From NCBI GenBank assembly GCA_028565635.1, contig JAOXYB010021181.1, forward strand, positions 1 through 17,311: a DNA stretch of 17,311 nt, given 5' to 3'. Below are positions 9,301-16,024 of this stretch, one piece after another. The notes below the pieces were generated by a model. That model was not told the DNA's origin. It saw only the letters and a list, made by a program, of their open reading frames with translations, and did not search any database. Made by a program: the position numbers and the translations under genes. Each line of letters begins with the position of its first letter. Position 1 is the first letter of the stretch. Origin of the DNA: Phoronis ovalis (lineage: Eukaryota; Phoronida; Phoronidae).

Positions 9301-11375
9301 ACATACAGTGGCACACAATTCCTGACTGTATTCCAAACAGGGATTGTTGACTAGCTAATAATTATTATCTGTAGTTTCAAAAACAAGTCATCTATATATT
9401 TCGGATTTCATTTGATGAATTGTGGGAATTGAATATTAACAATGAAAATAATACAGTTGTGCACAACATGTAATAAAACATAGTTGGTATTTCAGTGATT
9501 TCACAAAAAAATAATAAAAGTCATAATATATTTACTTATTATAGTTTTTAAACAAGATTTCTCTAAGATATGTAGTTTAGCTACTATTGTTAGTACTGAT
9601 ATCAGAAACGTTGCCATCCGACGGTTATGTTATTTTACTTTCATCAAGTATTATTTAATGAATATAATATACATGACTGTAGTTTACATACTGCAGTTGA
9701 CTTTCCTCCCCCTGTCTAGTGATTGTGAAATCTTGCCTATGTTCTCCACTTAAGCCCTAGAGTAAAGACAGAGACCATATTAAAAGCATTCTTTCTATAT
9801 TATGTCAAACATAAAGTCTAGGGGGCATAGCAAAATAATCACAATCTATCCCATAATTCTCTGCATTTATCAATGAGCACCCCGACACTGAATTGTGGGA
9901 TTGATACACAAAATGCTACGAATTAAAGGAACAATTTCAAGAGTTACCTTCGCGAATAATGTACGTATTGCTATAGACTATTAGAGAATGGTGGAAATCT
10001 CAGCAACATATCGTACAGGTAAGAATCTAATATATAGATATATAGCTATAGAGTCTTTTCGTGGTTATTTATCCACTTCTTTGTGTTTTATACGTTTTAA
10101 ACTAGCATTCCATTACAGCATAAATAAAGGTTTATCCGACTTCTAAAATCAGAAACAAAATTTTAGAAAAGAAAGTATTGAGTACATGTATTTTTCTATA
10201 TAATATTAAACATCATGTCAGCTGGAAAAAAATCTAAACGTAACATTTATTTTAATATTTTGTCATAATTTAGGAGGGAGGTTGGAACAGCCATGCATCA
10301 GACAACTAGTACCTGAATTGTTTTCCCATCTTTCCATATCATAGCTTCAGATCCTGTTAGCCATCGGAATCGCACCTCTTTTGCAGTCCATGATTTTGGG
10401 ACATCGATGACCACTTTAAACCAATGCGTAGAAAAAGCCGGACCAAAAGATTCTCCAATTTTAGTGGGTGTATACGATTGCCCATTAGCCTCAGTGTAAG
10501 AAATTCTTCCTGGAGCAGCATAATGGTGAATACTTGTTAATGGAGCTGTACTGGGGTAGAGTCTGAAACATAATTATATTTTTTTAACATTAATTAACCT
10601 CTTCTATTTTGAATTCTCATTTCCATAGACAATGGCAAATTTGACAGAAAATACAAGAGCTAGTGGACAACTGAAGACACGGATATTAAAAGATGTATTC
10701 CCTTTATTTATACTAGAGCCAATACCTTAGTAAAATTAAAATGTTGCTCTTTTAAAGTAAAGATATTGTTTCTAAGTTACATTACTCCCATGTATTGTTC
10801 ACATCGATCTATGATGCAATTGGTATACATACTTTTTGTCGTAGTGCTTTTGATAAACTTAGTGTAGCCTATACTACTGCTGTTCAGAATGTTGTTTAAT
10901 ATTTCTACTATTATTACTAGTACCAGTACTGATAATATTTCCAGTTGCTTTGCTTTGCTCTATGTCTTAACTTTAAACAAAGAATTTCTAACCACCATAG
11001 TTTGATTATCTACATAGTGTTTATAATAGTGAAATTATGCTTTATTGTTTCTCCCATATTAAGACATTGGAGAAAATCTAATATTAGTGTGCTAGAAACT
11101 CATTTAGTGGCACAACCACAGACCTTCGGTAAACAATAATTGATCAAAATACTCCTTGTACTAATAGGCGATAAATAATTTAGTACAAATATATATCCGT
11201 AGTAAGCAAGGAAGCTGAAGACAGGGGGGCACTTTGAATGCTCCAGGGATAAATGCTTCTGATAATTACATTGAACTTACTTTCCCCGGAGATTGGCATC
11301 CGTAAAGTACACAGGAGAAATAAACTTTTCGATCCGTTCAAGAATAGTTCTTTTATGCTTCAAGACTGTGTCCAT
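304..11375 (-). CDS. MAN2C1: MAN2C1-like alpha-mannosidase class 2C (GH38), 5' part; coding exons 1-12, C-terminal half outside the window
   Basis: Family knowledge: MAN2C1 is a cytosolic, cobalt-activated GH38 alpha-mannosidase that trims free oligomannose glycans released after glycoprotein quality control. Seen: joining 11281-11375, 10313-10562, 9692-9756, 8955-9132, 8068-8168, 7689-7780, 7302-7408, 4229-4339, 3432-3524, 1942-2058, 918-1013 and 304-395 on the minus strand gives 1397 nt without a stop (465 codons plus 2 nt). Every junction is GT-AG and the phases agree. The translation matches the MAN2C1 family along its whole length. Metal ligands are expected at His257 and Asp259 (GHCHIDSAWLW) and the nucleophile at Asp369 (WLPDTFGY); the last metal-ligand His lies off the window. 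No signal peptide or membrane segment is present, as expected for a cytosolic enzyme. Intron 7 is the largest (2962 nt) and hosts a GPCR relic. No break was seen, so the gene is probably functional. Confidence 0.95.
918..1013 (-). CDS. MAN2C1: MAN2C1 exon 11 (residues 404-435)
   Basis: Reads [20 protein letters not shown] and then [12 protein letters not shown], the family's [24 protein letters not shown] block. The acceptor is TTTGCAG|CAT and the donor is GAAGAG|GTAGGT. 32 codons, phase 0. Confidence 0.95.
1190..1460. repeat. ~65-bp degenerate tandem repeat in MAN2C1 intron 10
   Basis: The phrase ATTGTGTGGTCATGCA recurs at 1261, 1325 and 1390 (spacing 64-65 bp), with a more degenerate copy near 1227. 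Each copy is followed by an AACTG-type string and then by a CAGCATG- or CAGCAAG-like phrase. A plus-strand frame stays open across the array, but its start is TTG and it reads repeat, so I do not call a gene. A related phrase occurs at about 8290-8370. Confidence 0.75.
1942..2058 (-). CDS. MAN2C1: MAN2C1 exon 10 (residues 365-403; nucleophile Asp)
   Basis: Reads [17 protein letters not shown] and continues to [15 protein letters not shown]. Asp369 in WLPDTFGY is the predicted catalytic nucleophile and metal ligand, from family knowledge. The acceptor follows a T-rich tract (TTTTTTTAG|TTT) and the donor is TTTCCT|GTAAGT. 39 codons, phase 0. Confidence 0.97.
2087..2396. repeat. 95-bp direct duplication around a 120-bp spacer (intron 9)
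   Basis: Bases 2087-2181 and 2302-2396 are identical except for one base (CATAATG against CATGATG). The 120-bp spacer holds a short ACG microsatellite (about 2233-2250) and ends in a small palindrome (TGCCCATTCCA / TGGTGGATGGGCA). The arrangement is a 215-bp unit present about 1.4 times. Near-identity inside an otherwise decayed intron points to a recent event or an assembly artefact. Confidence 0.9.
3432..3524 (-). CDS. MAN2C1: MAN2C1 exon 9 (residues 334-364)
   Basis: Reads [20 protein letters not shown] and then [11 protein letters not shown], the family's [18 protein letters not shown] block. The acceptor is TTTTACAG|GAT and the donor is AAGGAG|GTTTGT. Exactly 31 codons, phase 0 at both ends. 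Confidence 0.96.
3755..3955. other. GC-richer island inside intron 8, nature unknown
   Basis: About 200 bp of clearly higher GC content sits in very AT-rich intron. One frame on each strand is open across most of it (a 61-codon minus frame ends at 3763). I recognise no protein in either. It may be a fragment of a dispersed repeat. Confidence 0.3.
4229..4339 (-). CDS. MAN2C1: MAN2C1 exon 8 (residues 297-333)
   Basis: Reads [20 protein letters not shown] and ends [13 protein letters not shown], one of the most conserved parts of MAN2C1. The acceptor is TTTCAG|GCC and the donor is GAAATG|GTAAGA, both in phase 0. The reading frame stays open on both sides of the exon, but those extensions are intron. 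Confidence 0.97.
4340..5479. other. AT-rich intron 7, first part; nothing recognised
   Basis: Very AT-rich intronic DNA between MAN2C1 exon 8 and the GPCR relic. I see no exon, repeat array or RNA gene in it. Confidence 0.5.
5480..6442 (+). pseudogene. intronless class A (rhodopsin-like) GPCR relic, frameshifted, nested antisense in MAN2C1 intron 7
   Basis: The plus strand reads a whole seven-helix receptor of about 320 codons in pieces. ATG 5480 gives a 23-codon N-terminus. Frame 5550-5930 carries TM1 ([11 protein letters not shown], Asn at 5622), the KHKNPRT loop, TM2 ([16 protein letters not shown]), a Cys codon at 5820 exactly 24 residues before the TM3 Asp (5892), and [16 protein letters not shown], where DRY has become DVL. 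The next frame carries TM4 ([10 protein letters not shown], Trp at 5980) and TM5 ([17 protein letters not shown]). From 6197 a further frame gives TM6 (VAVCYGP) and TM7 ([10 protein letters not shown], in place of NPxxY). In-frame stops lie at 5748, 5757, 5787, 5931 and 6317, with at least four frame changes. AATAAA at 6645 could be the old poly(A) signal. Ligand class cannot be told. With so many breaks it is a pseudogene; its lack of introns suggests a single-exon or retrocopied parent. Confidence 0.85.
6443..7301. other. intron 7, last part; no gene recognised
   Basis: AT-rich intron with a short GC-richer patch at about 6845-6925 (a run of C, then CTCTCTCCC) and another at about 7150-7215. 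Neither resembles an exon or an RNA gene. Poly(A)-like AATAAA strings at 6645 and 6951 may belong to the GPCR relic. Confidence 0.4.
7302..7408 (-). CDS. MAN2C1: MAN2C1 exon 7 (residues 261-296)
   Basis: Continues the active-site motif with (A)[16 protein letters not shown] and ends [13 protein letters not shown], the family's R-K-C-x-R-S-W and FxFxCSQ regions. The acceptor is TATAAG|CC, weak but in phase, and the donor is TCACAG|GTAGGT. Confidence 0.95.
7689..7780 (-). CDS. MAN2C1: MAN2C1 exon 6 (residues 230-260 plus 1 nt; metal-binding HxD)
   Basis: Reads [17 protein letters not shown] and then [13 protein letters not shown]. The GHCHID motif carries the His257 and Asp259 metal ligands of the GH38 active site. 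The intron after Ser260 cuts the motif just before AWLW. The acceptor is TTTTAG|A and the donor is TCAG|GTAACC. Confidence 0.94.
8068..8168 (-). CDS. MAN2C1: MAN2C1 exon 5 (residues 197-229 plus 2 nt)
   Basis: Reads [19 protein letters not shown] and on to STETFI, matching the conserved QALYTANxMVN helix of the family. The acceptor is TTTGCAG|AAT and the donor is ATAAG|GTTTAA, which splits an Arg codon completed by exon 6. Confidence 0.94.
8290..8370. repeat. fragment related to the intron-10 tandem repeat
   Basis: Shares the phrases CCCAGCATG, GCTTCATTGTT and GGCTCTAC with the array at 1190-1460. This suggests both come from one dispersed repeat family. The match was judged by eye only. Confidence 0.4.
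8413..8600. repeat. minisatellite-like patch in intron 4
   Basis: The phrase TTAAGTGC occurs at 8466, 8521 and 8544, in the last two cases followed by (A/G)AGCATTG. A CGAGCAGCGAGCATT variant precedes them. T- and G/C-homopolymer runs separate the units. Overlapping frames here on both strands are repeat, not genes. Confidence 0.5.
8955..9132 (-). CDS. MAN2C1: MAN2C1 exon 4 (residues 137-196)
   Basis: Encodes [36 protein letters not shown] and [11 protein letters not shown], all typical of the region just before the catalytic domain. The acceptor is TTTTCAG|T (phase 2) and the donor is AAG|GTGAGA (phase 0). An alternative AG seven bases downstream would break the frame with exon 3, so it was not used. 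Confidence 0.93.
9692..9756 (-). CDS. MAN2C1: MAN2C1 exon 3 (65 nt, residues 116-136 plus 2 nt)
   Basis: Short exon found by phase matching between exons 2 and 4. It reads [15 protein letters not shown] and then GEESQL, aligning with the GLTxEGExTxYxL segment of the family. The acceptor is CTCTAG|GGC and the donor is CTGCA|GTATGT. Conservation is weaker here than elsewhere, but frame, length and both splice sites fit exactly. Confidence 0.85.
9843..9905. repeat. short imperfect hairpin in intron 2
   Basis: A 16-bp stem with two mismatches (about 9844-9859 against 9890-9905) encloses a loop of about 30 nt. It may be transcribed within the MAN2C1 intron. No conserved RNA family is recognised. 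Confidence 0.35.
10313..10562 (-). CDS. MAN2C1: MAN2C1 exon 2 (residues 32-115)
   Basis: This is the largest exon, encoding most of the N-terminal beta-rich domain. Recognisable stretches are [16 protein letters not shown] and [16 protein letters not shown], which match the family's SFGPTWWTCWFRV and W-DGEP regions. The acceptor is TTTCAG|A and the donor is ATTCAG|GTACTA, in phase 0. Confidence 0.95.
11281..11375 (-). CDS. MAN2C1: MAN2C1 exon 1 (start codon, residues 1-31 plus 2 nt)
   Basis: Starts [20 protein letters not shown] and continues to the family-typical YFTDANLRG. The ATG (11373-11375) has A at -3 and G at +4, a strong initiation context, and this is where known MAN2C1 proteins begin. 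The donor is AA|GTAAGT after two bases of a Lys codon. That codon is completed by the first base of exon 2. Confidence 0.93.
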
Positions 11376-11500
11376 GCTCTCTTTCTGTTAATGCTAATTC
11401 TTCCAGTGATTGTGTATACTGCTTTGGTATTGTTGTAAAAATTAACCGTCTCTACAATCCATGGATAAAAGCGTAAAAATAATATTATATATAATGAATG
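11376..11500 (-). promoter_or_regulatory. possible MAN2C1 5' UTR and promoter
   Basis: On the minus strand a TATATAAT-type box lies at 11491-11484, about 110 nt before the ATG. A short upstream frame of six codons (ATG at 11460-11462, ending TAA) lies between the two. In such AT-rich DNA a TATA match is weak evidence, and the 5' UTR may be spliced. Confidence 0.25.
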
Positions 11501-11699
11501 AGTGGACGATAATCTCACATCATAAGATGCAGTGGAACCCGCCTAGTATCCCCATATCAGGGAGTCTGTCTTTTAGGGAGGGCAATGTACACCCTAGGGA
11601 ATCGTTACTGGCTGACAGATTTGGGGGATAATCACAGGGGTACTCAGGTATCCGTCAACATATAGGGATGTGCCGCTATGGTGGATACAGTATTTTGAC

Positions 11700-11960
11700 A
11701 AAATCAGCAGAGAGCATCTGGTTTTTTGGTCAAATTAGCAGAGAGGATCCGGTTTTTGACCGAATTAGCAGAGAGGATCCGGTTTTTGACTGAATTAGCA
11801 GAGCGGATCCGGTTTTTTGAATAAGCTGACAGAGTTGATGGATTTTTGAATAAAATACAACACACAAAAATTAGCAAATAAAAAATTTTTTTAGCAAAAA
11901 ATGTTAAGCAAACCGTTTTTTTTGGCAGGGAGAATTAGTTGAGAGGATCCTTTTTTTTAG
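11700..11960. repeat. ~30-bp tandem array
   Basis: Units of the form TTAGCAGAGAGGATCC followed by GGTTTTTGAC recur, with AGCAGAG at 11706, 11737, 11767 and 11797 (spacing 30-31 bp). A decayed unit follows near 11825 and an isolated GAGAGGATCC near 11940. About 4.5 copies, with central copies nearly identical. Confidence 0.85.
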
Positions 11961-12046
11961 TCTGTGCCATGATACCTACCCAACATTTTGTGATGGTGAT
12001 ATATGAACTCCTTCGGTATTAATTACATATTAAATTTCAAAGTTTG

Positions 12047-12512
12047 GCCACTTCCCCGGGGAGGTCACTTGAAAAAAGTCAGGTACCCAAGCTCGTCCGT
12101 AGGATGCAAAATAAGCCCCTAAAAGGGAAGTGGAGGATCAAAATACAACCCCTAAACGAGAGGATTTTGCTCAAAAAGGTACCCCTAAACGGGAAGTTTC
12201 TGAAAAATGTACCCCTAAACGGGAAGTAAAAATTAAACTTTCAAAATGGTACTCCTAAACAGGAAGTAAAAATTTAACTTTAAAAATGGTACCCTAAAAC
12301 GGGAGGTGTAGGTGAAAAACCAACCCCAAAACGGAAAGTTACATTTGCCAAAAACATACCTCTAAATGTGGTTTTCTGCCAAAATCAACCCCTAAACGGA
12401 TTCCCGGGATGCCTGTTGAATGTCTAGAAGGAACCCCTTTTCCCCGTTTTTTCAGACGAGCATGCGTACCCGATTTTTTTTCAAGTGAGCCCCCCCCCCC
12501 CCCCCCCGTGGC
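12047..12512. mobile_element. small non-autonomous element: ~50-bp inverted ends around a CCCCTAAACGGG minisatellite
   Basis: The ends 12047-12098 and 12455-12512 are inverted copies. Both read GCCAC, a G-rich tract, then TCACTTGAAAAAA, a GGTAC block and GCTCGTC when oriented the same way. Between them, ACCCCTAAACGGGAAG-like units repeat about nine times at roughly 30-45 bp spacing (about 12113-12400). The right end has 18 consecutive C (12490-12507). No transposase is encoded. It resembles MITE-like elements with tandem-repeat cores; I cannot assign a superfamily, and no target-site duplication is obvious. Confidence 0.6.
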
Positions 12513-12690
12513 ACTTTCCACTGTAATCGGCTATGTAAGAGTCCACGACTGTTCGCACAACTAAAAGTCAGATTATCAATCGCTGGTGCAGAACATTACG
12601 AACCAGGACTAAAGGTAAAATATAGCAAAACTTTCTCGCCAGCTGACCGTGATCCTGCTAAGTGAGACTCAGTGGTCCCTAGTTGCCAAG
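12513..12690 (+). other. open coding-like stretch without recognised product
   Basis: A plus-strand frame stays open for about 56 codons, from about 12502 to a TGA near 12664. It reads LFAQLKVRLSIAGAEHYEPG and then LK, followed by AAG|GTAAAA, a possible donor at about 12614. There is no ATG and I recognise no family. It could be an exon, a relic or chance. Confidence 0.15.
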
Positions 12691-12903
12691 CAGTGGTGAT
12701 TGAAGTAGCCAAAGTAGAAGTTTCCGAAGTTTGAAAGTATAATATTTTAACTCATATGGTAAGGATTATACACTTTTTGGACGGTTTGTCACTTTCACTG
12801 TGATTTGCACTACAAGAATTTGTGACGTCCGGCAAGCCTCACCCATCAGAAGGTGACTGAGACGTACAGTAGCACGAAGTACTCACAAAATCAGAACTGG
12901 CTA

Positions 12904-13402
12904 TAGTCCTAGCTTCATGACCCTCTTCTCGGTTGCCTACGGCGAAGACATAGGATCATAGCCCAGATAGTGTTAAAACAAGTAGAAGCCTCTTGCAAAA
13001 ACACTCACCGTGTGTCAAGAAATTCAAACCAAAATGTCATTTTGTTTGTTTAAGATACTCCTTCTTGGGTTATCTATCACTTGAAGCTAGATTAATAGTA
13101 TAATACTCCTCAAGGCGACTTTTAGCATACAAATCTATTGCCACTCAGACCAACACGAATTTTCCTTCTTGCATGGATTTGTATGCTAAAAGTCACCTTG
13201 AAGTTGAAGAGTATTAATCAAGCTACAAAGTTGAACTTCAAGTTCATGTGACAGATAACCCAATTTTGGTTTGAAGTTTTTGACATACGGTGAGCGTTTT
13301 GCAAGAGGCTAACTTCTACTGGTTTTAACACTATCTGAGCTATGACCCTACGGCTTCGCTGCAGGCAAGCGATAGTAGCTGAGGGTCATGAAGCTAGGAC
13401 TA
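12904..13402. repeat. ~500-bp foldback (inverted repeat with ~230-bp arms, 40-nt loop)
   Basis: The outermost 22 bp (12904-12925 and 13381-13402) are perfect inverted copies. The innermost 25 bp (13111-13135 and 13176-13200) match at 24 positions. Between these, blocks such as CAGATAGTGTTAAAAC, GCCTCTTGCAAAA and CTCACCGT pair across the element, with a small insertion in the right arm near 13215-13240. By eye the arms are about 80% identical. It could be a foldback transposon relic or, if transcribed, a long hairpin RNA. Confidence 0.85.
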
Positions 13403-13855
13403 GACTGGCTAGGTCGTATACTACAAAGTCTTAAACTGAGTTAAAGATAGTTAGGACTAGTTGCCAAAGATGATTTTGACAAGCTTACAATCTTACATAC
13501 AATCTTCTTTGATTAAAATACAAGTATATAACTTTGTAAAAGTGTTTACTTAAATACGACGTTTACTTAGAAGCGTTTATGTACAAATTTATTTTACCTG
13601 TTTAATGTTAATTACTTATAATAAATGTCAACATGGCATTTTTACACCCGGCAGGATTGATCTGTTCTTCTGTGTGGCAATATAATAACAAAGACATCAA
13701 CTTTCTGTCGTGTATTTTCAAAATATAATTTCATTCGACATTCACGCATTGTTTCTTACCATACGGCACCCTTTAGCTAAGCAAATTAGTTATTTCAGTT
13801 TCTAAGTTGAAGCTTATTTATTTATGACATGTTGTATCACATGTGTATCACATCA
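13403..13855. other. spacer, nothing recognised
   Basis: AT-rich DNA between the foldback and the coding-like segments. No open frame, repeat array or RNA gene was seen. Confidence 0.4.
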
Positions 13856-14380
13856 GGGCGCTGACAAGCTGTCTGGCCAAACCGAGAAATCAAGACGAGA
13901 GCAAATACTGAAGTCCACCTAGTGGACATTTCGGAAAGTGACAGAAAAGAAATAATTGGACAAGAGCCCGGCCCGAGTAAAGTGAAGCCTAGCACTCCTC
14001 ACAATGTTATTTATAGTATTAAGAACGAAACAGCTGGAGAAATGGTGTGTGATGTTAGTATATGATAAGTATCCTGGGGGGGGGGGGAGGGGGACATTCA
14101 AGTTATTACTTACTTAGCCCAGGTTCAAAAATGTTTCTCTTGCGTGAATCTCTAATAAAGCGACAGGTGTCTCCCTGAAGATATATTTCTGTCCAGAGTT
14201 ACTCTTGAAAAAGTTTTAGTCAATCCTCGCAAAATTGTGCTCGAATCGAAGTCCCTAGCTTTTTGTATTATTATAATCCCGGCCGGTTAGTGGTAAGTAA
14301 TGGTTATAGAAGAGGTCCTGCAGGACATTTGTAAGGAGCTCCCAGACGTGACTCGTATCAAAGAAGAAAGTAATATGTGT
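13856..14380 (+). pseudogene. broken coding-like segments on the plus strand, family unknown
   Basis: Three neighbouring stretches read like protein. Segment 13865-14062 is open for 66 codons and contains EVHLVDISESDRKEIIG and GPSKVKPSTPHNVIYSIKN. Segment 14120-14285 reads FLLRESLIKRQVSP and then, after a one-base slip in a CCC run near 14175, EDIFLSRVTLEKVLVNPRK. Segment 14296-14380 starts with ATG and reads MVIEEVLQDICKELPDVTRI. Composition is hydrophilic and protein-like, and GC is higher than around. A run of 12 G (14076-14087) splits the first two. I recognise no family. A decayed gene or transposon ORF is the simplest reading; spliced exons or chance remain possible. Confidence 0.25.
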
Positions 14381-14551
14381 TGTTAGCACAAAAACTGAAA
14401 TTTCATGAAATTTGTATATTTTAAGACATTGATTTACTAGACTAGCGACGTCCGGGACGAATATCATCACTGTGTTACTCTATTTGTCTCGAAATGATCT
14501 ATAACTTAATTACATAGAGACCAGTAGGTATATAGTACGTTGAACGTATTC

Positions 14552-14700
14552 CGGTAGACGTCGCTACCGAATGACGTCACAGGTGAAAGGTCATATGTCA
14601 CGACCTTTGCGCAATCGGAAACATTTTAATACCCGCCAATTTTAACGGTTTTGGCGCGCATATTATAACGGATTTAAAAACAGTTAAAAACCGTTGGATT
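14552..14700. promoter_or_regulatory. cluster of transcription-factor-like motifs
   Basis: Within 150 bp lie the palindrome CGGTAG-ACGTCG-CTACCG (14552-14569), a perfect CRE TGACGTCA (14572-14579), a nuclear-receptor DR1-like AGGTGAAAGGTCA (14581-14593) whose AGGTC half pairs with an inverted GACCTTT (14602-14608), an E2F-like TTTTGGCGCG (about 14649-14658), and Myb-like TAACGG and AACCGTT strings. The density is unusual for the AT-rich surroundings. Orientation and target gene are unknown. Confidence 0.4.
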
Positions 14701-14789
14701 TTGGGGCCAATTTTTCGATTGTTTATAATTTCCGTTATATTAAAACTAGAACAATGAAATCTGATTCGTAATTAAGTGTTGCTATGGTT

Positions 14790-15240
14790 TTTTGATTACA
14801 TATCAATAACAACATATTGCCACCAGGTGGCGTGTTTTGCGCCATTTCTTATTTTACTAATAACTTCTGTTGTATTAATGGTTCCTTATTGAAATTTAGT
14901 ATGCAGAGTAATGCCACCATTTTTTTAATTGTGATATCAATAATATCATATTGCTACCAGGTGGCGTATTTTGGCGCCATTTCTTATTTTACGAATACCT
15001 TCTGTTGTGTTAATGGTTTTGTATTGAAATTTAGTATGTAGAGTAATACCACCATTATTTTTTAAATTATGACATCAATATTATCATGTTTCCACTAGAT
15101 GGCATGTTTTGGCGCCATTTCTTAATTTACCAATAAATTCTGTTGTATCAATGGTACATTATTGAAATTTGATAAGTAGAGTAATGTCACCATTATCTGT
15201 CAAATTACGACACCGTTACTACGATAGTGCCCCCAGTGAT
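14790..15240 (+). repeat. ~136-bp tandem repeat, each full unit with a CTCF-like motif and a GGCGCCAT motif
   Basis: Three units and a truncated fourth, with period 134 then 138 then 138 bp. Each unit runs TATCAATA, the CTCF-like motif, TTTTGGCGCCATTTCTTA, TTCTGTTGTATTAATGG, TTGAAATTTAGTATG and GAGTAATGCCACCATT. CTCF-like matches to the vertebrate core CCASYAGRKGGCRS are at 14820-14833 (13 of 14), 14954-14967 (12 of 14) and 15092-15105 (13 of 14), all in the same orientation. The fourth unit has only a degenerate GCCCCCAGTG. A 74-codon frame through the repeat is not a gene. Confidence 0.9.
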
Positions 15241-16024
15241 AATTTACAAAATAACAGCTGTTACTCGGTAATGGTTACAGGTAATACCGGACAAGTATGA
15301 TGTTAACATTAGGACATATTTTATATGTTGACCAATCAACACTCATAATTAAAGGATGTGATAAGTATTATATAGTAGTAAATGATAACTTGAAAAGATT
15401 TCTATCCAGTGAATATACATGTCTTTATTAGTACAGTAAGGTACAATGATTCCTTGTCTTTTGTCATACATTATGTGTTTTTGATTACACAGCTTAAGTA
15501 AATGTTTTATTCTTACTATACTTATCTACTGCCTACAAAGTCTAAGTAAATATTAAACATTAATCTGAACATTAACTATAAAAGACTGAAGTGCATATAT
15601 GTACAATATAAAACCATTTTAAAACTCAACTATAAACGCAAAATTTAGTCCCATTTATTTAGATCAGTTATTTCTACTGTGTTGAGTTACAGATTTATCA
15701 TTAGATACCCAATGTGTTGCGTGAGTAAGCAGATGGTATAGTGATCATAGTTTGACAAGTCTTTGTAATTGCTCTTTTGAAAATCCAGTAATGTTTCAAC
15801 TAAATAGTGATGTAACGATAGAGTAATCTTTCATTTTTATACCACTGGCCTTTCCCAATTTGTTTATATTACACCATGCACTAAATGTACTTGTGAGAAC
15901 AAAATACACACTCACAGGCTTTTACACTGTTTTCAGTTTTGACAAACGCCAAGCGGTTTCCCATGATTGTTAAATTTTAATACTTTGTGTGTTACACGTA
16001 TTGTAGTCAAACGCCGACAACAAT
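15241..16024. other. AT-rich spacer downstream of the orphan frame
   Basis: No gene or repeat array seen. For the minus-strand frame that ends at 16025, possible poly(A) signals are ATTAAA (plus 15976-15981) and AATAAA (plus 15654-15659). Confidence 0.4.

Noticed and set aside
12044-12229. 61-codon plus-strand frame with repeated PLNGK/PLNER phrases
   Set aside because: It merely translates the minisatellite core of the 12047-12512 element.
13914-13928. palindrome GTCCAC-CTA-GTGGAC as another CTCF-like site
   Set aside because: Its core departs from the CTCF consensus; it is only a short palindrome within the coding-like segment.
14817-15041. 74-codon plus-strand frame
   Set aside because: It translates the ~136-bp tandem repeat and itself repeats, with no protein family seen.
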